From Dietzia aurantiaca (GTDB lineage Bacteria > Actinomycetota > Actinomycetes > Mycobacteriales > Mycobacteriaceae), in the NCBI RefSeq assembly GCF_021033825.1, contig NZ_JAIFXZ010000003.1:62001-126000 (forward strand): a stretch of 64,000 nt of DNA. The letters are read 5' to 3'. The stretch's first letter is position 1. Each line of letters begins with the position of its first letter. A program made the translations under genes and the position numbers. This document shows positions 25,961 through 34,758 of the stretch, piece after piece. Below the pieces are notes generated by a model. That model ran no database searches. It had not been told where the DNA came from and saw only the letters and a list, made by a program, of their open reading frames with translations.

Positions 25961-26386
25961 ATGGCCCTGACCACCAGCCCGTACCTCTCTTTCCCCGGCA
26001 ACGCCGCGGAGGCGTTCCCGTATTACCACGAACTCTTCGGCGGAGAGCTCGAGGTGCAGACCTACGACGCGATGCCGTCCCTGGAGGGCTTCCCGTTCAC
26101 CCCGCCGCCCGGGGCCGTGGCCCACGCGACGCTGACGGCGCCCGGGATCACGCTCGCCGGAGGCGACGGAATGGGCGACCATCTGCCGTCGCTGTCCAGT
26201 GATGTCTACTCGTTCCTGCTCACGTTCGACTCCGTCGACGAGGCCCGCGGGTTCATCGACAAGGTCGTCGGGGGCGGCGGCGCGGCGGGCATGCCGTTCG
26301 AGGAGGCCCCCTGGGGAGATATGTACGGACAGGTCACGGACCGGTTCGGGATCCGGTGGGACGTCAGCGTGCCGGCCCGACGGTGA
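25961..26386 (+). CDS. VOC/PhnB-like protein (glyoxalase fold)
   Basis: 141 aa. It opens ALTTSPYLSFPGNAAEAFPY followed by YHELFGG, the PhnB/3-demethylubiquinone-methyltransferase-like start. Then come TYDAMPSLEG, VAHATLTAPGITLAGGDG and the C-terminal PWGDMYGQVTDRFGIRWDVS. PhnB-like proteins form dimers and often lack a full metal site; the function is unknown. ATG 25961 has GCGAAAGG upstream; the reading frame extends further 5-prime, but without family similarity. Confidence 0.85.
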   Translation: MALTTSPYLSFPGNAAEAFPYYHELFGGELEVQTYDAMPSLEGFPFTPPPGAVAHATLTAPGITLAGGDGMGDHLPSLSSDVYSFLLTFDSVDEARGFIDKVVGGGGAAGMPFEEAPWGDMYGQVTDRFGIRWDVSVPARR

Positions 26387-26447
26387 TTTCGCTACTTAAG
26401 AACACGTAGCCCCCGTCGCGATCAACTCTGCTTGTTACTGTGCGGTC

Positions 26448-27224
26448 ATGGATATTTCTGGAGCAAGTGCGATCGTCACGGGCGGCGCGTCGGGCATCGG
26501 CGCCGCCGTCGTCCGTCAGCTCGCCGCGAAGGGCGCGAAGGTCGTCATCGCCGACCTGAACGCCGAGAAGGGTGAGGCCCTCGCCAAGGAGGTCGGCGGC
26601 GCGTTCGTGTCCGTCGACGTGACCAAGACCGACCAGAACGAGAAGGCCGTCGCGGCCGCTCTCGAGCTGGGCCCGCTGCGCTACCTCGTCAACTCGGCTG
26701 GCATCGGCTGGGCGCAGCGCACCATCGGCCGCGACGGCGAGTACTCCTCGGCGTTTGACTTGGACTCGTTCCGCAAGGTCATCGAGATCAACCTCATCGG
26801 CTCCTTCGACATGCTGCGTCTGGCCGCCACCAAGATGAGCCTCAACGAGGCCGACGAGGACGGGCAGAAGGGCGCCATCGTTAACATGGCCTCCGTCGCC
26901 GCGTTCGACGGCCAGATCGGCCAGGCCGCCTACTCCGCTTCCAAGGGCGGCATCGTGGGACTGACCCTGCCCGTCGCGCGTGACCTGTCGGCCGCCGGCA
27001 TCCGCCTCAACACCGTGGCCCCCGGGCTGATCGACACCCCGATCTACGGCGAGGGCCCGGATTCGGAAGCGTTCAAGGCCAAGCTGGGCGAGAGCGTCCT
27101 GTTCCCCAAGCGCCTCGGCTCGGGCGACGAGCTCGCCTCCATGGTCATGGAGCTGCTCGGCAATCCGTACATGAATGCGCAGACCATCCGTGTCGACGGC
27201 GGTATCCGGATGCCACCGAAGTGA
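26448..27224 (+). CDS. SDR, 3-hydroxyacyl-CoA dehydrogenase type II-like
   Basis: 258 aa. The NAD loop is AIVTGGASGIGAAVVRQLAA near residue 8; IADLNAEKG after strand 2 suggests NAD. Further motifs are LVNSAGIG near 81, catalytic serine in NMASVAAF and YSASKGG near 164, then APGLIDTPI. The sequence resembles HSD17B10-type enzymes acting on short or branched 3-hydroxyacyl-CoA. Followed by a very strong bidirectional terminator. Confidence 0.88.
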   Translation: MDISGASAIVTGGASGIGAAVVRQLAAKGAKVVIADLNAEKGEALAKEVGGAFVSVDVTKTDQNEKAVAAALELGPLRYLVNSAGIGWAQRTIGRDGEYSSAFDLDSFRKVIEINLIGSFDMLRLAATKMSLNEADEDGQKGAIVNMASVAAFDGQIGQAAYSASKGGIVGLTLPVARDLSAAGIRLNTVAPGLIDTPIYGEGPDSEAFKAKLGESVLFPKRLGSGDELASMVMELLGNPYMNAQTIRVDGGIRMPPK

Positions 27225-27240
27225 CCTGACCCGGTCAGCG

Positions 27241-27290
27241 CACAGCGAAGGGCCCCACCGGAACGGTTTCCGGTGGGGCCCTTCGTTGTG
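27241..27290. terminator. Strong bidirectional terminator between SDR gene and gluD
   Basis: An 18-bp perfect stem (27246-27263 with 27268-27285) closed by a CGGT loop. It extends outward to 23 bp with a single G-T pair. It ends in TTGTG with no T tract. The genes on both sides converge here. Confidence 0.9.
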
Positions 27291-27336
27291 TGGGTCCCAT
27301 GGGTGTGTGGGTCCCGTGGCTGTGTGGCGTCCCGGG

Positions 27337-28167
27337 TCAGGACCTGGCGCGCCGCTTCTTGAGACGACCTTCGAGGTACACGGCGAGCCTGGTGAGCGAG
27401 TAGTTGATGATGATGAACAGGATGCCGGCGACGATGTACGCCGGCACGGTGTTCGCGTACGCCGATCCCAGTGTCTTGGACCAGGTCAGCAGCTCGAGGT
27501 AGGTGATGCCATAGCCGAGCGCGGAGTCCTTGAGGACCACGACCAACTGACCGACGAGCGCCGGGAGCATGGCCGTGAGCGCCTGCGGAAGCTCGATCGA
27601 CCGGAGCACCTGCCCGGGCGTGAGCCCGACCGCCAGCCCCGCCTCGGTCTGGCCCTTGGGCAGACCGTGCACGCCGGAGCGCACGAGCTCGGCGATCACG
27701 GCCCCGTTGTAGAGCGTCAGCGCGGTGACTACCGCGGCGAGCGGGGCGTGCACGTTGGGCACCAGGTCGGAGGTGGCGAAGTAGCCGAAGTAGGCGAACA
27801 CCATCATCAGCAGCACCGGGACCGCGCGGAAGAACTCGACGATGACGCTGCAGAACCAGCGCACCGGACCGATCGGCGAGAGCCGGCCCATGCCGAAGAG
27901 CAGTCCGAAGATCACGGCGAGAACGATCGAGATCCCCGCGGCCATGAAGGTGCCCTTGAGGCCGGGGATGAGATAGGACGTCCAGACCTCGGGGTCGGTG
28001 ACGAACGGCTCCCACATCGAGGCCTTGAGCTGGCCGGCCTCGTCGAACTTCAGGTAGACGAAGTAAGCGATCGCGATGGCGATGAGCGCGCCGATCACGG
28101 TGAGGATCCGATGCCGCGCGCGAGCCTTGGGGCCGGGGGCGTCGAACAGTACGGTCTGGGTACTCAT
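27337..28167 (-). CDS. gluD: Glutamate ABC transporter permease GluD
   Basis: 276 aa. Four to five membrane helices, and the permease EAA loop near residue 180, AVGLTPGQVLRSIELPQA. The N-terminal first helix is preceded by a 20-residue charged tail. With GluC it forms the membrane channel of the importer. Start ATG 28167 overlaps the gluC stop as ATGA. Last gene of the gluABCD order known from Corynebacterium glutamicum; assignment of substrate as glutamate rests on that order. Confidence 0.88.
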   Translation of the reverse strand: MSTQTVLFDAPGPKARARHRILTVIGALIAIAIAYFVYLKFDEAGQLKASMWEPFVTDPEVWTSYLIPGLKGTFMAAGISIVLAVIFGLLFGMGRLSPIGPVRWFCSVIVEFFRAVPVLLMMVFAYFGYFATSDLVPNVHAPLAAVVTALTLYNGAVIAELVRSGVHGLPKGQTEAGLAVGLTPGQVLRSIELPQALTAMLPALVGQLVVVLKDSALGYGITYLELLTWSKTLGSAYANTVPAYIVAGILFIIINYSLTRLAVYLEGRLKKRRARS

Positions 28168-28826
28168 CGCTTCACCGCCAGCTTCCGGGACAGAGAGGTG
28201 GTCCCCAGGCCAATCGGCAGCGTGAGGACCACGAAGACCATGGCGAAAAAGAAGAACATCGGCAGGCTGGCGCCCTCGTTCTCGGTGATGATCTGCATCA
28301 GTCCGGCGGAGTCGCCGACGCCGATCACGGCCGCGACCGTCGAGTTCTTGATGAGCGCGATGACGACCGAGCCGATCGGGGCGACGGCCCCGCGGAACGC
28401 CTGCGGCAGGATCACCTCGCGCAGGGACTGGCCGAAGCCCAACCCGATCGAGCGGGCCGCCTCGGCCTGGCCGACCGGCACCGTGTTGATGCCCGAACGC
28501 AGGGCCTCGCAGATGTAGGCCGCGTGGTAGACCGACAGCATGATCACGGCCCACCAGAAGGCATTGCGGGCGAAGTCGTCCGACATCGACAGCTGCATGA
28601 TGAAGGACAGGCCCAGGATGCTGAAGACCATCAGCAGGGTCAGCGGCACGTTTCGGAACGTGTTGACGTACGAGGTACCGATGCCCCGGAGGACCGCCAC
28701 CGGGGAGACGCGGAGGATCGCGACGACCGTCCCCAGGATGAACGCGCCGATGATGCCGAGCACCGAGAGCTGGATCGTGACCCAGACGGCCCCGAGGACG
28801 TCATACTCGGCGAACATATCGCCCAT
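28164..28826 (-). CDS. gluC: Glutamate ABC transporter permease GluC
   Basis: 220 aa. A HisM-type permease with about five helices. The family pattern FRNVPLTLLMVF is near residue 60, and the EAA loop RSIGLGFGQSLREVILPQAF is near 128. ATG 28826 is chosen because AAGGAAGG lies 6 nt upstream; the alternative TTG at 28832 would sit on the ribosome site. Coupled by ATGA to gluD. A gap of 92 bp separates it from gluB. Confidence 0.88.
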   Translation of the reverse strand: MGDMFAEYDVLGAVWVTIQLSVLGIIGAFILGTVVAILRVSPVAVLRGIGTSYVNTFRNVPLTLLMVFSILGLSFIMQLSMSDDFARNAFWWAVIMLSVYHAAYICEALRSGINTVPVGQAEAARSIGLGFGQSLREVILPQAFRGAVAPIGSVVIALIKNSTVAAVIGVGDSAGLMQIITENEGASLPMFFFFAMVFVVLTLPIGLGTTSLSRKLAVKR

Positions 28827-28918
28827 GGTCAACCTTCCTTAGGAAGAGCCTCAGCCTCCACGCACCCGGGCTGGGGTCGCCGGCCGGGGTGCGTGGAAAC
28901 GAGGAGTACCGGATCAGA

Positions 28919-29731
28919 TCAGGAGCAGGTGTCCGGCTCCGGCGGGTTGCCCGGCCCCGGAACGAAACCGGCGGTGCCGAGCGTCTCGTCGAACGCGGTC
29001 TGCCAGCTGCCGTCGTCGATCATCTCGGTCAGGGCCTCGTTGATCTGCTCGCACTTGTCGACGTCACCCTTCTGGATGCCGATGCCGTACAGCTCCTCGG
29101 TGAACGAGGCGCCGACGACCTTGAGCTGGCCCTGGTACTGCGGCTGCGCGGCGTAACCGGCCAAGATCGTGTCATCGGTGGTAACGGCGTCCACGGCGTT
29201 GGACTGCAGCGCGGAGACGCACTCGGAGTAGGTGCCGAACTCCTGCAGGTTGACGCCCGGGACCTGCTCCTGGAGCGTCTGCGCCGAGGTCGAGCCGGTC
29301 ACGGAGCACAGACGCTTGCCGTCGAGGGACTCCGGGCCGGTGATGGACTCGTCGTCGGCCCGGACCAAGAGGTCCTGACCTGCGATGAAGTACGGGCCGG
29401 CGAAGCTGACCTTCTCCTTACGGGAGTCGGTGATGGAGTAGGTGGCGACGATCATGTCGACCTGGCCGGTCTCCAGCAGCGTCTCGCGCTGGGCGCTCGG
29501 CGCCTGGACCCACTGGATGTCGTCCGCGGAGGTGCCCATCTTCTCGGCCACGTAGCGCGCGACCTCCACGTCGAAGCCCGTGTAGTCGTTGCCCTCCTTG
29601 AGGCCGAGGCCGGGCTGGTCGTACTTGATGCCGATCTTCAGCTTGTCGCCGCCGTCATCCGAGCCACAGGCGGCCAGGCCGAGTGCCAGAGTCACGGCCG
29701 CAGCAGCGGCACCGATCCGTCGGATTTTCAT
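28919..29731 (-). CDS. gluB: Glutamate-binding lipoprotein GluB
   Basis: 270 aa. The signal peptide ends in the lipobox LGLAAC, with the lipidated cysteine at residue 22. The solute-binding fold (SBP_bac_3) is clear from YTGFDVEVARYVAEKMG, ETLLETGQVDMIVATYSIT and VDAVTTDDTILAGYA. The Arg/Asp residues that bind amino acids lie in these segments. The mature protein ends PEPDTCS with a free cysteine, which could pair with one of the internal cysteines. GGAGTAAAG precedes the start. Confidence 0.92.
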   Translation of the reverse strand: MKIRRIGAAAAAVTLALGLAACGSDDGGDKLKIGIKYDQPGLGLKEGNDYTGFDVEVARYVAEKMGTSADDIQWVQAPSAQRETLLETGQVDMIVATYSITDSRKEKVSFAGPYFIAGQDLLVRADDESITGPESLDGKRLCSVTGSTSAQTLQEQVPGVNLQEFGTYSECVSALQSNAVDAVTTDDTILAGYAAQPQYQGQLKVVGASFTEELYGIGIQKGDVDKCEQINEALTEMIDDGSWQTAFDETLGTAGFVPGPGNPPEPDTCS

Positions 29732-29793
29732 CTTTACTCCTCGTGGGGTGGGTGGATGAGTCGCGTACGGGTCCGCGTGCGGTCCCTGGGGGT

Positions 29794-30528
29794 CTAGTTG
29801 GTGAGGATCTTGGACAGGAAGTCCTTGGCCCGCGAGCTCTGCGGGTTGGTGAAGAACTCGTCGGGGGTCGCCTGCTCGACCAGCTCACCGTCGGCCATGA
29901 AGACGACGCGGTCGGCGGCCTTGCGGGCGAAGCCCATCTCGTGGGTCACCACGACCATGGTCATGCCGGACTTGGCGAGTCCCGTCATCACGTCGAGGAC
30001 CTCGTTGATCATCTCCGGGTCCAGGGCGGAGGTCGGCTCGTCGAACAGCATGACCTTCGGGTCCATGGCCAGGGACCGGGCGATCGCCACGCGCTGTTGC
30101 TGGCCACCGGACAGCTGGGCCGGGTACTTGTCGGCCTGATGGTCAACGCCGACCCGGGCGAGCAGTTCCCTGGCCCGCTTCTCCGCCTCGTCCTTGCGCT
30201 GCTTACGGACCTTGATGGGCCCGAGCGTGACGTTCTCGAGGATCGTCTTGTGCGCGAAGAGGTTGAACGACTGGAACACCATGCCCACGTCGGCCCGGAG
30301 CTTGGCCAACGCCTTGCCTTCTTCGGGAAGCGGCTTCCCGTCGATGGTGATACCCCCCTCCTCGAAGGTCTCGAGGCGGTTGATGGTGCGGCAGAGCGTT
30401 GACTTGCCGGAGCCCGAAGGCCCGATCACCACCACGACCTCACCTTGCTCGATGGACAGGTTGATGTCCTTGAGGGCGTGGAAGTCACCGAAGTGCTTGT
30501 TGACGCCTGAGATCTCGACCAGAGCCAT
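29794..30528 (-). CDS. gluA: Glutamate ABC transporter ATPase GluA
   Basis: 244 aa, normal for the PAAT ATPase family. Walker A is GPSGSGKST near residue 36, the Q loop [11 protein letters not shown], the signature LSGGQQQR near 138 and Walker [15 protein letters not shown] near 157; the His switch is VVTHEMGF. It energises uptake through GluC/GluD. First gene of gluABCD. ATG 30528 has no purine-rich site upstream (CTCCTCTC precedes it), so translation may be leaderless or use another signal. Confidence 0.93.
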   Translation of the reverse strand: MALVEISGVNKHFGDFHALKDINLSIEQGEVVVVIGPSGSGKSTLCRTINRLETFEEGGITIDGKPLPEEGKALAKLRADVGMVFQSFNLFAHKTILENVTLGPIKVRKQRKDEAEKRARELLARVGVDHQADKYPAQLSGGQQQRVAIARSLAMDPKVMLFDEPTSALDPEMINEVLDVMTGLAKSGMTMVVVTHEMGFARKAADRVVFMADGELVEQATPDEFFTNPQSSRAKDFLSKILTN

Positions 30529-30622
30529 GAGAGGAGCATAAACGCCACATGAGCCGCAGACCTCCAACTCGCCACACAAGTATCCGGTCGACATGCATGC
30601 GTTTCGGCCGTACCGTTTTCCC

Positions 30623-31846
30623 ATGGCGGTATCTGACGTGAAGGACTACGCCCATCTCAGCGCCGAGGACGTCGAGGCGATCGGCGCCGAACTCGACGCG
30701 ATCCGCAAAGAGGTCGTCGACTCACTAGGCGCGGACGATCGCCGGTACGTGCGCAACACGATCCGGCTCCAGCGCGGACTGGTCGCCGGGGGCCGCGCTG
30801 TGCTGCTGTTCTCCGGGCACCGGCCCGCATGGGCGCTGGGCACCGGCCTGCTCGCGGCGGGCAAGATCATCGAGAACATGGAGCTCGGGCACAACGTCAT
30901 GCACGGGCAGTGGGACTGGATGAATGACCCGGAGATCCACTCCACCACCTGGGAGTGGGACATCGTAGGTACCTCCGAGCACTGGAAGGCCACCCACAAC
31001 CACCACCATCACACGTACACCAACATCATCGGCATGGACGACGACGTCGGCTACGGCGTCGTCCGCGTGACCCGCGACCAGCCCTGGCACCCCGCCTTCG
31101 GGCTCAACATCCTGTGGAACGCCGTACTCGCGTTCGCCTTCCAGTGGGGCGTGGGCGTGCAGCACCTGGAGATCGCGCCGGGCACCATCAACTCCTCGGG
31201 TTGGCCGGAGCAGAAGCGCCGCATCGGCCAGTTCCTTCGTAAGGCCCGGCGGCAGGTCGGCAAGGACTACGTGTGGTGGCCGATGCTCTCCGGTGACGAC
31301 TGGAAGACGACCCTCACCGCGAACGCCACGGCGAACGTCATCCGCAACCTGTGGTCCAACGCGGTGATCTTCTGCGGCCACTTCCCGGACGGTGCCGACA
31401 AGTTCACGCTCGAGGACCTCGAGAAGGAGACGCAGGCCCAGTGGTACCTGCGTCAGATGCTGGGCTCGGCCAACTTCACAGGTAGTCGACTCACGCACTT
31501 CATGTCCGGCAACCTGTCGTTCCAGATCGAACACCACCTCTTCCCCACCCTGCCCTCGAACCGCTACGCCGAGCTGTCGGAGAAGGTGCAGGACGTGTGT
31601 CGGCGGTGGGATCTGCCGTACACGACGGGCCCGCTCTACCGGCAGTACTGGCAGTCCTGGCGCACGATCGCCCGGCTCTCGCTGCCGGACCGGTTCCTGC
31701 GGGCGACCGCGGATGACGCGCCCGAGACCAGGTCGGAGCGCATGTTCGCCGGGGAGCCCCGGACCTACGACGACCACATTGGTCCGCGATCCGGCCTCGT
31801 CACCGCCCTGCGGCACCACCGCGCCAGGAAGGAACACGCACTGTGA
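30623..31846 (+). CDS. Membrane fatty acid desaturase (first paralogue)
   Basis: 407 aa. The three histidine boxes for the di-iron centre are [11 protein letters not shown] near residue 88, [11 protein letters not shown] near 124 and QIEHHLFP near 305. The last His-rich box with Q is typical of front-end/linoleoyl-CoA-type desaturases such as mycobacterial DesA3. It would insert a cis double bond in an acyl-CoA or membrane lipid, using an oxidoreductase partner not found next door. Very similar to the gene at 38954-40159. Confidence 0.9.
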   Translation: MAVSDVKDYAHLSAEDVEAIGAELDAIRKEVVDSLGADDRRYVRNTIRLQRGLVAGGRAVLLFSGHRPAWALGTGLLAAGKIIENMELGHNVMHGQWDWMNDPEIHSTTWEWDIVGTSEHWKATHNHHHHTYTNIIGMDDDVGYGVVRVTRDQPWHPAFGLNILWNAVLAFAFQWGVGVQHLEIAPGTINSSGWPEQKRRIGQFLRKARRQVGKDYVWWPMLSGDDWKTTLTANATANVIRNLWSNAVIFCGHFPDGADKFTLEDLEKETQAQWYLRQMLGSANFTGSRLTHFMSGNLSFQIEHHLFPTLPSNRYAELSEKVQDVCRRWDLPYTTGPLYRQYWQSWRTIARLSLPDRFLRATADDAPETRSERMFAGEPRTYDDHIGPRSGLVTALRHHRARKEHAL

Positions 31847-31853
31847 GTGACGC

Positions 31854-32132
31854 CTACCCGGTGCGGTGTCGGCCGGCGATCCGGTGCCGTTCGGCCTCGG
31901 TCAGGCCACCCCAGACTCCGTAGAGCTCCTTGGTCTCCAAGGCGAAGGTTCTACAGGTGTCGAAGACCGGGCAGGTCGCGCAGACCTCTTTGGCCTCGTC
32001 CTCCTTCTTTCGCCGCTCACCCTTCACCTCGTCCTCGAGACTGTAGAAGAGATCCTCGTGTCCGATACAGGCGGCGGCGTCTCGCCACGACCAGAAGTCG
32101 GCCGTGGGTTCGAGGTTCCTGTACCTGGGCAT
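31854..32132 (-). CDS. WhiB family iron-sulfur transcription factor
   Basis: 92 aa. The four cluster cysteines are C22 (AAACIGHEDLFY), C51, C54 and C60 (VCATCPVFDTC), followed by the turn YGVWGGLTEAER and a basic C-terminus for DNA binding. The spacing of 28 residues between C22 and C51, with a charged middle (GERRKKEDEAK), and the preceding TADFWSWRD resemble WhiB3 more than WhiB1 or WhiB2. ATG 32132 lies 4 nt after GGAGG; ATG 32135 sits too close. Its end is 7 bp from the convergent desaturase stop. Confidence 0.9.
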   Translation of the reverse strand: MPRYRNLEPTADFWSWRDAAACIGHEDLFYSLEDEVKGERRKKEDEAKEVCATCPVFDTCRTFALETKELYGVWGGLTEAERHRIAGRHRTG

Positions 32133-32350
32133 CATGCCTCCGTTTCCACGAGCCAGAAGCACCCTGTCGTGGGCGCTGGAATTCCAGCTCGAAGTCCACG
32201 CTGTCATCCTGTCAGCGTCCGTCGGACTGTCGACCGCAAAGCGGTGCGGACGGACGCATGTTGAAGGCTCGATCAGGGCGATAACCAGGGAAAACACCGC
32301 CGCCACGGGCGAAAGTGAGAATAGACCAATCTGCTCAGGAGGCGGTGCGA

Positions 32351-33358
32351 TCAGTGCGTGACGGCGGTCCTCGTGGTCGTCGTCGTCGTCGACCTGATGA
32401 CCTCTGCGGCGCGCGAGGCCGCGCCGTCCACTCCCCACCTGTCGCGGATCCCCCCGGACGCCTGATCCAGGGAGCGCGCCACCTGGTCGCACACCGCATG
32501 CGCTACAGCTGTAGGGCCGTCGCCGTAGCGCAGCACGGCCGCCCCGTCGAACGCCCCGAGTGCGTCGGCGGTGGCGTCCTGCTCGCCGTATTCGTGACGA
32601 CGCGGGACCACCACCATCGGCACGTTGGAGCAGGCCGCGTCCGCGACAGACGCCTGTCCCGCGCATGTCACCACTACATCTGCAGAGGTGAGCTCGTCCC
32701 ACGGGTCCTCGCGCCACACGCCGTCCGGGCCGCCCACCTCGACCCACTCGGCGACGCCCAGTCGCTGCGCCGTGGAGCGCACCGCCCGCCAGAAGCGATG
32801 GTCACCGCTCGGGCCGGCACTGTTGAGATGGACCACCCGGGGTCGACGACGACGAGGATGCTGCTCCCGGTCGCGCCGCTCGAACCGGGAGATCCCCCCG
32901 ACCTCACGCACCCGTCCCCGCGTGCCCGCGACGGTCGCCGGATGCACGCCCGGCGGCCAGGCCGCCAGCAGCGTCTCGGCGGCGCGGCACCGTAGTACAT
33001 GCGGCTCGTCGTCACGTAGGCCCGGCGGCAGCGTGCTCACCACTGGCGTCCCGGTCATGCGTGCGGCCAACGACATGGCGGGGGGGCCGTCCACCCAGAC
33101 CGTCCTGGGGCGCATCCGGTCGATCCAGGTCACGGCGGCGCGGCGGGCGGACAGATCGATGTCGTCGGGGTCCGGCCCGACCTCTGATCGGGTCGCGGGC
33201 AGGTGAACCACACTGGAACCGCGCGGCCGGGTCCGCTCGTCGAACGGGCCGGCCAGCAGCATCGTCACCTCTTCCCCGCTGTCCCGGAGAGCGGCGACGA
33301 CCGGCAGCACCCGGTTCAGGTGTCCCCGCCCACGATTGTGGACATAGACGCCGATCAT
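32351..33358 (-). CDS. Glycosyltransferase, GT-B fold (MurG/GT28-like)
   Basis: 335 aa. It opens MIGVYVHNRGRGHLNRVLPV, the glycine-rich nucleotide-sugar glycosyltransferase start. The C-terminal half has TSADVVVTCAGQASVADAAC and VPRRHEYGEQDATADALGAF, typical of the donor-binding GT28 domain. Donor and acceptor are unknown. The C-terminus ends in a Thr/Arg run. It follows the PfpI-like gene by 28 bp on the same strand. Confidence 0.8.
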   Translation of the reverse strand: MIGVYVHNRGRGHLNRVLPVVAALRDSGEEVTMLLAGPFDERTRPRGSSVVHLPATRSEVGPDPDDIDLSARRAAVTWIDRMRPRTVWVDGPPAMSLAARMTGTPVVSTLPPGLRDDEPHVLRCRAAETLLAAWPPGVHPATVAGTRGRVREVGGISRFERRDREQHPRRRRPRVVHLNSAGPSGDHRFWRAVRSTAQRLGVAEWVEVGGPDGVWREDPWDELTSADVVVTCAGQASVADAACSNVPMVVVPRRHEYGEQDATADALGAFDGAAVLRYGDGPTAVAHAVCDQVARSLDQASGGIRDRWGVDGAASRAAEVIRSTTTTTTRTAVTH

Positions 33359-33386
33359 CGAAAAGGCCCCCTCGCTGGTCCCTTGC

Positions 33387-33947
33387 CTAGTCTGCGCCCC
33401 GGATCGCGCCGAGGAGGGCGTCGCAGAACGCCGGGAGGTCGTCGGGATTGCGGCTGGTGGAGATGCCGTCGTCGGTCACGAGTTCGGCGTCGACCCACTC
33501 GGCGCCCGCGTTGGTCAGGTCGGTGCGCAGGCTCGGGTACGAGGTGATGCGGCGGCCGCGGACGACGTCGGCCTCGATGAGCACCCACGGCGCGTGGCAG
33601 ATCGCGAGCACCGGCTTGCCGGCCTCGACCATCTCGCGGACGAGGGTCAGGGCGTGCTGGTCCTGCCGCAGCGCGTCCGGGTTGGCCACTCCGCCGGGCA
33701 GGACCAGGACGTCGAACTCCGCGGCGGAGACGTCGGCGGTCGTGCGGTCCACGGGGTGGGTGCCGGCTGGGCTGAGATGGTCGACGAGGCCGACCTCCCC
33801 GTCGTCGGTGCTCACCAGCACGGCCGTGTGGCCGGCGTCGGTGACGGCCTCCCACGGCTCGGTGAGTTCGACGCGCTCCACGCCTTCACCGGCGACGAGG
33901 AAGGCGACGGTACGGGTCTCGGTGGTTGCTTCCTGTGTCTCGGTCAT
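33387..33947 (-). CDS. DJ-1/PfpI family protein
   Basis: 186 aa. The nucleophile elbow is VLAICHAPW, with the cysteine near residue 119 followed by the expected histidine. The glutamate partner lies in the GEGVERVELTEPWEAV segment, and LPGGVANPDALRQDQHAL is the family middle motif. It matches the YhbO/PfpI type, reported as deglycases or stress proteins. ATG 33947 is chosen because the sequence above it does not fit the family. Confidence 0.87.
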   Translation of the reverse strand: MTETQEATTETRTVAFLVAGEGVERVELTEPWEAVTDAGHTAVLVSTDDGEVGLVDHLSPAGTHPVDRTTADVSAAEFDVLVLPGGVANPDALRQDQHALTLVREMVEAGKPVLAICHAPWVLIEADVVRGRRITSYPSLRTDLTNAGAEWVDAELVTDDGISTSRNPDDLPAFCDALLGAIRGAD

Positions 33948-34032
33948 GCCCCGAGGGTGCGGGCGGCGGGATCGTATCGCAACCGGACGACGACGGGTGG
34001 ACCCCGGCGCGCGGGTCCGGCACGATACCGGC

Positions 34033-34758
34033 ATGGGACGTGGAGCGCGGACGGGACGAGGCAACCGGGGCGGCGGGCGTGGCTGCGGCTGCTCGTTGAT
34101 CCTGCTGGTGTTGGTGCTGGTCGGACTGGTGGCGGCCGCCGAGTTCGGCGCGCGGTGGTACCTGGCGGACCGCGCCGAGCGGGAGGTGTCGGCCCGGATC
34201 GACGCGCCGACGGACGTGTCCTTCGGCCGGGGGCTGCTGTTGTGGGAGCTGATCAGCTCCCGTGCCGCGGGGGAGGTCCACCTGACCTCGCCAGGCTCCG
34301 ACACCGTGCCGCAGCTCGACGTGACCGCCCACTCGGTGACGCTCGTCGACGGCGCGCTGCACGCGCAGACCATTGACGGCACCGCCGTGCTCGACGAGCA
34401 GCAGATGGTGGCAGCCGCGGCTCAGGGCGGCCCGGAGGGCTCACCGATCGCGGGGCTGACCGAGGTGCGTTCGGTGCGACCCGACGCGACGGCGGGTCTC
34501 CTGCGCGCGGACCTCGGTGGAATCGCCGAAGTCGGGGTGGCGCCCAGCGTCACCGACGGGCGCCTCACGCTGCGGCCCGAGCAGACCGCGCTGCTGGGCT
34601 TCCCGCTGCCGGACGGCCTGTTCTCCGGCATCACCACGGTGGTCGACTCGGCGGTCGCGGATCTGCCACAGGGCGTCGTGATCGAGGGCACCCGGGTCGT
34701 GCCCGAGGGGCTCGAGGTGAGCCTCGGCGGACGAGACGTGGTCCTGCAGACGAACTAG
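34033..34758 (+). CDS. DUF2993 (LmeA-like) envelope protein
   Basis: 241 aa. An Arg/Gly-rich cytoplasmic start is followed by one membrane helix, LILLVLVLVGLVAAAEFGA at about residues 21-40. The rest is the DUF2993 domain (FGARWYLADRAEREVSARID is its start). In mycobacteria LmeA acts in the periplasm on phosphorylated mannosides and affects lipomannan elongation; whether this is the orthologue is uncertain. Its stop overlaps the convergent cyclase stop in CTAG. Confidence 0.78.
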   Translation: MGRGARTGRGNRGGGRGCGCSLILLVLVLVGLVAAAEFGARWYLADRAEREVSARIDAPTDVSFGRGLLLWELISSRAAGEVHLTSPGSDTVPQLDVTAHSVTLVDGALHAQTIDGTAVLDEQQMVAAAAQGGPEGSPIAGLTEVRSVRPDATAGLLRADLGGIAEVGVAPSVTDGRLTLRPEQTALLGFPLPDGLFSGITTVVDSAVADLPQGVVIEGTRVVPEGLEVSLGGRDVVLQTN

